Shown here: piece by piece, positions 7,485-14,265 of the stretch
How the letters are laid out: each line of letters opens with the position of its first letter
Numbering within the stretch: the first letter of the stretch is position 1
From: JABDJX01 sp039942715
GTDB lineage: Bacteria; Pseudomonadota; Alphaproteobacteria; Rhodobacterales; Rhodobacteraceae
Reading direction: 5' to 3'
Length of the DNA: 64,000 nucleotides
NCBI GenBank assembly: GCA_039942715.1
Contig: JBDVBY010000004.1
Location: 1 to 64,000, forward strand
Made by a program: the position numbers and the translations under genes
The notes under the pieces: generated by a model
Told to the model about the DNA's origin: nothing
Database searches by the model: none
What the model saw: only the letters and a program-made list of their open reading frames with translations

Positions 7485-8335
7485 TGCGACGCCCTTTCTT
7501 TGATGGAGTTCGCGCGCGCAAGGGTCGCGCGGGCGGTTTCGATATGCAGGTTTTCGACGATACGTCCGTCAACCACTGCCACACCTTCGCCTTTGGCGTG
7601 CGCTTCGTCAAATGCAGCGATCTGGCGCGTCGCAAGGTCGATTTGGTCTAGAGTTGGCGCAAAGACCTCGTTGGCAATGTCCAACTGCGCAGGATGGATC
7701 AGGGTCTTGCCGTCCATGCCCAACGCGCGTCCCTGAGCACACTCCGAGCGAAGCCCATCGTCATCCTTGAACGCATTGTAAACGCCATCGACACAGACGA
7801 TGCCAGCGGCACGCGCCGCGGCCAAACAAGTTTGCAGCGCCACCATCATCGCGCTTCGTCCCCCCCCTGTGTCACACCCTAGGTCTTTGGCCAAATCATT
7901 CGTTCCCATGACAAAACCGCTTACCGACGGATGGTCTGCGATGGCCAAAGCATTCAAACACCCCCGTGGAGTCTCCATCATGCACCAAATCGGTTTGCGC
8001 GTCAGCTTAGCCAAAGCGGCAACATGCTCTGGACCGTCAACTTTGGGCAACAGCACCGCGTCGCAATCCATATCAGCGACAGCGCGCGCATCGTCTTGGC
8101 CCCATTCGGTGTCCAGTGCATTGATCCGAACAATGCGCGCCCGGACTCCAAAACCGCCAGTGCTAAGCTCCGACGCAAGCGTTGCACGCGCCTCTATTTT
8201 TGCATCCGGTGTGACCGCGTCTTCCAAATCGAAAATGATCGCATCTGTGGCGAGCCCACGAGACTTTTCAATCGCGCGTGCGCGCGACGCCGGGATGTAA
8301 AGAACCGAGCGATAAAGGTCTGTGGCATTGCTCAT
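7481..8335 (-). CDS. mcl2: CoA ester lyase family protein, probable (3S)-malyl-CoA thioesterase
   Basis: A 284-residue HpcH/HpaI-CitE family protein with the TIM-barrel signatures LYIPASRARAIEK, DAIIFDLEDAV, a metal-binding MGTNDLAKDLG region and GKTLIHPAQLDIAN. Its length and the RSVLYIPAS start fit the Mcl2 branch, which hydrolyses (3S)-malyl-CoA to malate and CoA, better than the longer Mcl1 malyl-CoA lyases. The linked mesaconyl-CoA hydratase gene supports a role in the ethylmalonyl-CoA pathway. GGAAACGAATC precedes the ATG. A generic citrate-lyase-beta-like function cannot be excluded. Confidence 0.8.
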   Translation of the reverse strand: MSNATDLYRSVLYIPASRARAIEKSRGLATDAIIFDLEDAVTPDAKIEARATLASELSTGGFGVRARIVRINALDTEWGQDDARAVADMDCDAVLLPKVDGPEHVAALAKLTRKPIWCMMETPRGCLNALAIADHPSVSGFVMGTNDLAKDLGCDTGGGRSAMMVALQTCLAAARAAGIVCVDGVYNAFKDDDGLRSECAQGRALGMDGKTLIHPAQLDIANEVFAPTLDQIDLATRQIAAFDEAHAKGEGVAVVDGRIVENLHIETARATLARANSIKERASQ

Positions 8336-8563
8336 GATTCGTTTCCACTTAGGTCATTTGCGCGAACCTGCACGGGCGATAATGGTTACGCAAGTGTTAT
8401 GCCGCAATGCAGAAAGGTCATTTTTTTAGGGAGTTACCACGACAATAGCGCACAGATCCAAGGATTAACCTCATTTTCGCGTTCTGTTCGCATGCTGGAT
8501 GCACCGCCCTTTGAATGGGGCGCTTTGCTGAAGGAGGCGTGAACGCCCCGGAAAGGACCAAAG

Positions 8564-8869
8564 ATGAAACTTGGACTAGCACTTATCGCTGCCGCCATAG
8601 GCAGTTTATCTACTCCAGCACTTGCACAGCAGCAGAACTGTGGATCGCGCGATACGGTCGTTGATCGCTTGTCGGCCAAATATGGTGAAAGCCGCCAGTC
8701 GATTGGCATGGCCCCAAAAGGGCGCGTGGTCGAAGTATTTGCATCCCCAAAGACTGGCACTTGGACGATCACTGTCACGACGCCTAATGGCATCATGTGT
8801 CTTGTTGCATCTGGCCAGTCTTACGAAACTCTTGATGAACCGGCCAAGCCTGCAGGCATTCGCAGCTGA
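8564..8869 (+). CDS. Small secreted protein of unknown function
   Basis: A 101-residue protein. Residues 1-21 are a Sec signal peptide ending in ALA-QQ; the mature protein is about 80 residues with two cysteines that could form a disulfide. A GGAAAGGACC ribosome site lies in front of the ATG. I do not recognise a named domain; the WTITVTTPNGIMCLVASG stretch suggests a compact beta fold. It runs toward the TauE/SafE gene, with only three bases between the stops. Confidence 0.75.
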   Translation: MKLGLALIAAAIGSLSTPALAQQQNCGSRDTVVDRLSAKYGESRQSIGMAPKGRVVEVFASPKTGTWTITVTTPNGIMCLVASGQSYETLDEPAKPAGIRS

Positions 8870-8872
8870 GCC

Positions 8873-9625
8873 TTAGGTTACAGCGTCAAAGATTAGTTTT
8901 AGACCAGCCGCTGTAAGCAAGGCGTAGGTAACAACAAAATAGGCCTTCTCGGGGATCGCAGTATGCGCGCGGACCCCAAGCCAGGTGCCCAGCAAAGCTG
9001 CTGGCGCCAGATAAAGCCCCGCTAAAAGCGATGGGCCAGTGAAAATACCCAGAAAGGTGTATGGCACCGCTTTAGCGATGTTGATCACTAGGAAGGCAAG
9101 AACAGTCGTTGCTTGGTATTCGGTTTTGCTTAGGCCGCGTGACAAAAGGTAAATCGTGGCCGGTGGCCCACCTGCGTGGCTTATGAAGCTTGTAAATCCG
9201 GCAGTTGCCCCGGCGATAAATCCCGCCGTTGCACCCGCTGGCGTGCGCGGTGGTGCGATCCAACCTTTGGTGCGGGATATCTGAAACACGACAAAGCCAA
9301 CTGCGATCAAACCAATAAAAAAGCGCAGGACGTCAGGGTTTGCCACGCTCCAAAGCGCTGCTGCAAGCGTGACACCAGGCAGGCTCCCGATGATCAAGCG
9401 CCTTGCCTCCATCATATTCCATTGGCCCCAATAGGCCTTGAGGCTTCCAAAATCGATCAGCATCAATAAGGGAAGCAAAATACCCACAGCCAACTCGGGC
9501 GGAAGCACCAGCGCGAGAATCGGTGTAGCGACAAATGAAGCACCCGAGCCAAATCCGCCCTTGGAGATTCCCGCCAAGATGACCGCAGGAACGGCCAAAG
9601 CAAAAAACGCCAAATCAAAGGTCAC
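8873..9625 (-). CDS. Sulfite exporter TauE/SafE family (TSUP) membrane protein
   Basis: A 250-residue protein with about eight hydrophobic helices in two similar halves. The GGFGSGASFVATPILALVLPPELAVGILLPLLM start and the second-half GGPPATIYLLSRGLSKTEYQAT motif are the paired signatures of the TSUP family, which moves sulfite, sulfoacetate or related organosulfur anions across the inner membrane. No sulfur-metabolism genes adjoin it, so the substrate is open. It is divergent from mdh, sharing a 144-base intergenic region. Confidence 0.88.
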   Translation of the reverse strand: MTFDLAFFALAVPAVILAGISKGGFGSGASFVATPILALVLPPELAVGILLPLLMLIDFGSLKAYWGQWNMMEARRLIIGSLPGVTLAAALWSVANPDVLRFFIGLIAVGFVVFQISRTKGWIAPPRTPAGATAGFIAGATAGFTSFISHAGGPPATIYLLSRGLSKTEYQATTVLAFLVINIAKAVPYTFLGIFTGPSLLAGLYLAPAALLGTWLGVRAHTAIPEKAYFVVTYALLTAAGLKLIFDAVT

Positions 9626-9769
9626 GTGACGAATTCCTTTAGGGTTCTCATTCTCTTAACCAGCCTGAGCGTATGGATAAAGGCACGGTTTTCGCAAGCC
9701 CGCCCTTGCGCCTGCAGCATTCAGGGATTACGCCTCACGCCCGACACCAACCGGATCCGGAGATCTACA

Positions 9770-10732
9770 ATGGCCAGACCCAAAATCGCGCTTATCGGCG
9801 CGGGTCAAATCGGTGGCACGCTTGCTCACCTTGCTGCACTAAAAGAAATGGGCGACGTCGTCCTGTTTGATATCGCTGACGGCACGCCGCAGGGCAAAGC
9901 GCTTGATATTGCCGAAGCTGGCCCTGCCGAAGGCTTTGATGCGCATCTAAAGGGCACTACAGACTACGCCGACATTGCAGGCGCTGATGTTTGCATCGTC
10001 ACTGCAGGTGTGCCGCGCAAGCCTGGCATGAGCCGCGATGATTTGCTCGGCATCAACCTTAAAGTAATGAAAGCTGTTGGCGAGGGTATCAAGAACAACG
10101 CCCCGAACGCCTTCGTGATCTGCATCACAAACCCGCTGGATGCGATGGTTTGGGCGCTGCGCGAATATTCCGGTTTGCCGCACGAAAAGGTTTGCGGCAT
10201 GGCGGGCGTTCTGGACAGTGCACGCTTCCGTCACTTCCTTTCGCTCGAGTTCGAAGTGTCCATGAAAGACGTCACCGCGTTCGTTCTAGGTGGTCATGGC
10301 GACACAATGGTGCCTTTGGCGCGCTACTCGACCGTTGGCGGCATTCCTCTTCCCGACCTTGTCGAGATGGGCTGGACCACGCAGGAAAAGATGGACGCCA
10401 TTATTCAGCGTACGCGCGATGGTGGTGCTGAAATTGTTGGTCTTCTGGGCAATGGGTCTGCGTTTTACGCACCTGCCACTAGCGCGATCGAAATGGCTGA
10501 AGCCTATCTGAAAGACCAAAAACGCGTTCTACCTTGCGCTGCGTATGTTGACGGCGCGTTGGGCCTGAAAGGTATGTACGTCGGCGTGCCTACCGTGATC
10601 GGAGCAGGCGGCGTAGAGCGTGTGATCAACATCCAAATGTCTAAGGACGAGCAGGCAATGTTCGACAAGTCGGTGGATGCAGTCAAAGGTCTTGTCGAGG
10701 CATGTAAGGGCATCGACGGCGGATTAAGCTGA
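9770..10732 (+). CDS. mdh: Malate dehydrogenase, NAD-dependent
   Basis: A 320-residue lactate-dehydrogenase-like malate dehydrogenase. It has the NAD-binding GAGQIGGTLAHL motif, the substrate-binding GVPRKPGMSRDDLL loop, ITNPLD, and the catalytic His in GGHGDTMVPL. It oxidises malate to oxaloacetate in the TCA cycle. ATG 9770 has a GGAG site; the frame stays open upstream but without family similarity. Placement directly before the succinyl-CoA synthetase and 2-oxoglutarate dehydrogenase genes is typical for Rhodobacteraceae. A terminator follows, so the downstream genes may have their own promoter. Confidence 0.97.
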   Translation: MARPKIALIGAGQIGGTLAHLAALKEMGDVVLFDIADGTPQGKALDIAEAGPAEGFDAHLKGTTDYADIAGADVCIVTAGVPRKPGMSRDDLLGINLKVMKAVGEGIKNNAPNAFVICITNPLDAMVWALREYSGLPHEKVCGMAGVLDSARFRHFLSLEFEVSMKDVTAFVLGGHGDTMVPLARYSTVGGIPLPDLVEMGWTTQEKMDAIIQRTRDGGAEIVGLLGNGSAFYAPATSAIEMAEAYLKDQKRVLPCAAYVDGALGLKGMYVGVPTVIGAGGVERVINIQMSKDEQAMFDKSVDAVKGLVEACKGIDGGLS

Positions 10733-10754
10733 TAGAGACTCACCAACGTTGAAG

Positions 10755-10783
10755 AACCCTGCTGTTTCAGTGGGGTTTTTCTT
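10755..10783 (+). terminator. Intrinsic terminator after mdh
   Basis: A 10-base-pair stem (10755-10764 with 10768-10777, two G-U pairs) and a TTT loop is followed by a T-rich run. It partly or fully separates mdh from the sucC transcript. Confidence 0.8.
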
Positions 10784-10793
10784 TGCTGGCAGC

Positions 10794-10830
10794 ATTTGTG
10801 ATCACACGATTTTCAAGTGTGATCACAAAT
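10794..10830. promoter_or_regulatory. Double palindrome upstream of sucC, likely regulator-binding site
   Basis: ATTTGTGATCACAC (10794-10807) and its exact complement (10817-10830) flank a 9-base AT-rich spacer. Each arm contains the self-complementary decamer TGTGATCACA, so the element is two operator-like palindromes arranged as an inverted pair. It lies between the mdh terminator and the sucC leader, about 110 bases before the sucC start. The sequence can also fold as a hairpin. The binding protein is unknown. Confidence 0.6.
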
Positions 10831-10831
10831 A

Positions 10832-10909
10832 GCTAAAATCCGGCCGATTTAGCGGCTTGGTAACAATTAGCCCTTAACCCGCGCTTAAGACCGTGCGAAA
10901 CGCGTCTTA
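10832..10909 (+). promoter_or_regulatory. Structured sucC leader region
   Basis: Two further imperfect hairpins precede sucC: GCTAAAATC (10832-10840) with GATTTAGC (10846-10853), and TAAGAC (10886-10891) with GTCTTA (10904-10909). If transcription starts near the double palindrome they lie in the 5' untranslated region. They match no riboswitch class I can recognise by eye. Confidence 0.3.
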
Positions 10910-10937
10910 TACACCCACCACTGCAGGAGGCGTGCAG

Positions 10938-12131
10938 GTGAACATCCACGAATACCAGGCTAAGGCGCTGTTGCGCGCAGCGGGCGCTCCGGTGTCCGAT
11001 GGACGCGCAGTTTTGCGCGCCGAAGAAGCAAAAACCGCAGCAAGTGCAATGGACGGACCGCTTTGGGTCGTCAAAGCACAAATCCACGCAGGCGGGCGTG
11101 GTAAGGGCACATTTAAAGAGCCTGACGCAGGCGACCAAGGCGGCGTTCGGCTGGCAAAATCGGTGGAAGAGGCCGCAGACGAGGCCAAGCGCATGCTGGG
11201 CCGCACGCTGGTCACAAAGCAAACTGGCGCGCCAGGCAAACAGGTGAACCGCATCTACATCGAAGATGGCGCTGGCATTGAAACAGAGATGTACCTCGCC
11301 TTGTTGGTCGATCGTCAAACCAGCCGCGTCAGTTTCGTGGCATCGACCGAAGGCGGGATGGACATTGAAGAGGTTGCCCACGCGACCCCCGAAAAAATCC
11401 TGTCCTTTAGCGTTGATCCCGCCACCGGGTATCAAGCCTATCACGGGCGACGCATCGCGTTTGAACTCGGCCTAACGGGTGGTCAGATCAAGCAATGCGT
11501 CAAACTAATGGGCACGCTTTATGACCTGTTTGTTGCCAAAGACATGGAAATGCTCGAGATCAACCCGCTGATCGTGACCGACAAGGGCGATCTGAAATGT
11601 CTTGATGCGAAGATGAGTTTTGACAGCAACGCGCTCTATCGTCATCCCGATATTCTGGAGCTGCGCGACGAAACCGAGGAAGACAGCAAAGAGCTGGAAG
11701 CCTCGAAGTACGACCTGAACTACATCTCTCTGGACGGTGAAATTGGCTGCATGGTTAACGGCGCGGGCCTTGCCATGGCAACGATGGACATCATCAAGCT
11801 TTATGGTTCCGAACCTGCCAACTTTCTTGATGTGGGTGGCGGTGCGACCAAAGAAAAGGTCACAGAGGCGTTCAAAATCATTACCTCGGACGCCCAGGTC
11901 AAAGGCATCTTGGTCAACATCTTTGGCGGCATCATGCGCTGTGATGTGATTGCGGAGGGTGTTGTCGCAGCTGTGAAAGAAGTCGGTCTTCAGGTCCCAC
12001 TTGTCGTGCGCCTTGAAGGCACGAACGTGGAAGAAGGCAAACGGATCATCAATGAAAGCGACGTTGATGTTATTGCGGCGGACGACCTGAAAGACGGTGC
12101 CGAGAAGATTGTGAAAGCGGTAAAAGGCTAA
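10938..12131 (+). CDS. sucC: Succinyl-CoA synthetase (ADP-forming) subunit beta
   Basis: A 397-residue ATP-grasp protein. The start is GTG at 10938, seven bases after AGGAGG, giving the family's NIHEYQAKALLRAAGAPV opening and exactly the usual length. KAQIHAGGRGKGTFKEP and EINPLIVTDKGDL are nucleotide and metal-site motifs, and the C-terminal half has VNIFGGIMRCDVIAEGV of the CoA-ligase domain. With SucD it couples succinyl-CoA cleavage to ATP synthesis. It is separated from sucD by a small secreted-protein gene that begins four bases after its stop. Confidence 0.97.
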   Translation: MNIHEYQAKALLRAAGAPVSDGRAVLRAEEAKTAASAMDGPLWVVKAQIHAGGRGKGTFKEPDAGDQGGVRLAKSVEEAADEAKRMLGRTLVTKQTGAPGKQVNRIYIEDGAGIETEMYLALLVDRQTSRVSFVASTEGGMDIEEVAHATPEKILSFSVDPATGYQAYHGRRIAFELGLTGGQIKQCVKLMGTLYDLFVAKDMEMLEINPLIVTDKGDLKCLDAKMSFDSNALYRHPDILELRDETEEDSKELEASKYDLNYISLDGEIGCMVNGAGLAMATMDIIKLYGSEPANFLDVGGGATKEKVTEAFKIITSDAQVKGILVNIFGGIMRCDVIAEGVVAAVKEVGLQVPLVVRLEGTNVEEGKRIINESDVDVIAADDLKDGAEKIVKAVKG

Positions 12132-12135
12132 GGTG

Positions 12136-12666
12136 ATGGCGGTTTGCGCCAAATATGCTTGGCCGACTTTGGCGAGCGTGGCGGTGGTTTTGGCATATGC
12201 CGGAACCGCTCACGCACGCTCACCGCAAATTGCGGCTGATGCTGGCATCGGTGCCTTTGTTGCGAATTGCTTTTCGCCATTTATGACTGCCGAAAAAGCA
12301 AAAAGCCGCTTTGACCAACCCGACATCCGCTATGATTTCTATGACCTTGACCCGTTTTCCAATGTTGCCCCATCGCCTGCTTCAGGCTCGGTAACCGAAG
12401 GAACGGATCGCCGCTGCGAAGTGGCGTTTGATCACGACTACGCTGCGATGGCCGCCGACGCGGTTGTCGTGCAACTCACCAAAGAAGGCATCACCAAAGA
12501 AGCGGCTGTGCCTGCAAATTATCAAGCCAGCGACGGAACCGCCTTGCTGGCTGCCCGCATGTTAAACCCAAAGCGCAAAGCGGTGGTGCATGTGGGCACG
12601 CGCCCCGGACCTTCCGGGACTGAAACATTCATGTTCGTTGAGCGGCTGTTGCCGTTGAACCAATAA
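12136..12666 (+). CDS. Secreted protein of unknown function between sucC and sucD
   Basis: A 176-residue protein with an N-terminal signal peptide (hydrophobic about 8-25, cleavage near AHA-RS), so a periplasmic location is likely. The ATG at 12136 is eight bases from AAAAGG inside the sucC end; a GTG three bases earlier is possible. No domain is recognised; the mature part contains two cysteines (in ANCFSPF and DRRCEVAF). Its stop is 19 bases before sucD with an AAGGAG site between, so it must be co-transcribed with the TCA-cycle genes. Function unknown. Confidence 0.8.
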   Translation: MAVCAKYAWPTLASVAVVLAYAGTAHARSPQIAADAGIGAFVANCFSPFMTAEKAKSRFDQPDIRYDFYDLDPFSNVAPSPASGSVTEGTDRRCEVAFDHDYAAMAADAVVVQLTKEGITKEAAVPANYQASDGTALLAARMLNPKRKAVVHVGTRPGPSGTETFMFVERLLPLNQ

Positions 12667-12685
12667 CCAAAGTGAAGGAGCCGAA

Positions 12686-13567
12686 ATGGCAGTCCTCGTA
12701 GACGAAAACACCAAGGTCATCTGTCAGGGCTTTACTGGCTCGCAAGGCACGTTCCACTCAGAACAGGCGATTGCATATGGCACGCAAATGGTTGGCGGTG
12801 TGACACCGGGCAAAGGCGGGCAGAACCACCTTGATCTGCCAGTTTTCAATTCCTGCCACGAGGCCGTTGCCAAAACTGGTGCGAATGCGAGCGTGATCTA
12901 TGTTCCCCCGCCCTTCGCGGCGGACTCAATTTTGGAAGCGATTGACGCGGAAATCCCGCTGGTTGTCGCCATCACCGAAGGCATCCCGGTGCTCGACATG
13001 ATGCGCGTCAAACGGGCGTTGGAAACATCTGACACCATCCTTGTCGGTCCCAACTGCCCTGGCGTCATCACGCCGGATGCGTGCAAAATCGGCATCATGC
13101 CCGGCCACATCCACAAACGTGGCTCTGTCGGTGTTGTGTCCCGCTCTGGAACGCTGACCTATGAGGCTGTGAAGCAAACCACCGACGTGGGCCTTGGCCA
13201 AAGCACCTGTGTGGGTATCGGCGGCGACCCAATCAAAGGCACCGAGCACATTGACGTGCTGGAATGGTTCCTGGCCGACGACGAAACACAGTCGATCATC
13301 ATGATCGGTGAAATCGGCGGAAGCGCAGAAGAAGAGGCCGCGCAGTTCTTGGCCGATGAAAAGAAAAAAGGCCGCTGGAAACCCACCGCAGGCTTTATCG
13401 CAGGCCGCACCGCCCCTCCGGGCCGTCGCATGGGCCACGCGGGCGCGATCGTTGCAGGTGGCAAAGGTGGTGCTGACGACAAGATCGAAGCAATGCGCGC
13501 GGCAGGGATCGTCGTGGCGGAAAGCCCGGCGGGCCTGGGCGAAGCTGTGCTAGAGGCGATTGGCTGA
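12686..13567 (+). CDS. sucD: Succinyl-CoA synthetase subunit alpha
   Basis: A 293-residue subunit with CoA-binding GFTGSQGTFHSEQAI at the N-terminus, VGPNCPGVITP, and the phosphohistidine region RRMGHAGAIVAGGKG, where the His is phosphorylated during catalysis. It pairs with SucC. AAGGAG lies upstream of the ATG. The TGA stop overlaps the ATG of the following small gene by one base, so translation is likely coupled. Confidence 0.97.
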   Translation: MAVLVDENTKVICQGFTGSQGTFHSEQAIAYGTQMVGGVTPGKGGQNHLDLPVFNSCHEAVAKTGANASVIYVPPPFAADSILEAIDAEIPLVVAITEGIPVLDMMRVKRALETSDTILVGPNCPGVITPDACKIGIMPGHIHKRGSVGVVSRSGTLTYEAVKQTTDVGLGQSTCVGIGGDPIKGTEHIDVLEWFLADDETQSIIMIGEIGGSAEEEAAQFLADEKKKGRWKPTAGFIAGRTAPPGRRMGHAGAIVAGGKGGADDKIEAMRAAGIVVAESPAGLGEAVLEAIG

Positions 13568-14184
13568 TGCACGTTCGGCCAGCAGCATGTGTGGCACTTA
13601 GCCTGGCGCTTTTCGCAAGCGCTTCGGCTTTGGCCGCGCAACCGCTGGCCTTTGTAAGCACCTGCCTGCAAGCCGAGGACGACATCGACACCATCGCAAC
13701 GACGCTGATTGACCAAGGTTGGGAACAGGTGGGCAAGACGTCTGAAACTGCGGTTTCTGACCTAAGCTGGGTGCTCTCAAGCTATTATTTCAACAGCGAT
13801 AGCGGCGGCGAAAGCGTGACCTCTATCTTAGAACTTCAGACGAAGACAGCTGCAGCGATGCTGAAAAAGAAAGACATCCCGCAAAGCAAATCGCGCATTT
13901 TTGTCCGCGACACCGATGATGCTCCCGAGACGCTGCGCGTGACGTGGCAGCAACCCATTGAAACGCTGACGGAATATGGCTGCCAAGCCGCTCTTTCGGC
14001 ATCATCCACCACCACACTACGCGGCGATGCGTCAGACGATCTTCCGGCGTTCTTTGCAATGCCTCTCCAAAACATTGGAAATGGGTATGCAGCCTTTACG
14101 TTGCTGAATGCAGCCAAACTTGCGCCGCTGACGCCACCGAACGCCATCGTTATCACCCAAGCCGAACGCAGAGGTGAGAGTTGA
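13567..14184 (+). CDS. Secreted protein of unknown function between sucD and sucA
   Basis: A 205-residue protein with a signal peptide (about 1-23, ending ALAAQ). The ATG overlaps the sucD stop as TGATG. The mature protein has two cysteines (STCLQ and YGCQA), a short hydrophilic middle and no motif I can name. It is not obviously a copy of the other small gene at 12136-12666, although both are secreted, of similar length and carry two cysteines. About 80 bases separate it from sucA. Co-transcription with TCA enzymes is clear; the function is unknown. Confidence 0.8.
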   Translation: MHVRPAACVALSLALFASASALAAQPLAFVSTCLQAEDDIDTIATTLIDQGWEQVGKTSETAVSDLSWVLSSYYFNSDSGGESVTSILELQTKTAAAMLKKKDIPQSKSRIFVRDTDDAPETLRVTWQQPIETLTEYGCQAALSASSTTTLRGDASDDLPAFFAMPLQNIGNGYAAFTLLNAAKLAPLTPPNAIVITQAERRGES

Positions 14185-14265
14185 CGTCATGAGCATATTT
14201 CCAGCGCAGAAACGCGCCCTGCCCCAACCCAATTTCAATGATCGCGGAACCGACGAGGTAGTCAC

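Noticed and set aside
7931..8542. Plus-strand frame of 203 codons over the malyl-CoA thioesterase gene
   Set aside because: Opposite a well-supported gene, with no family features.
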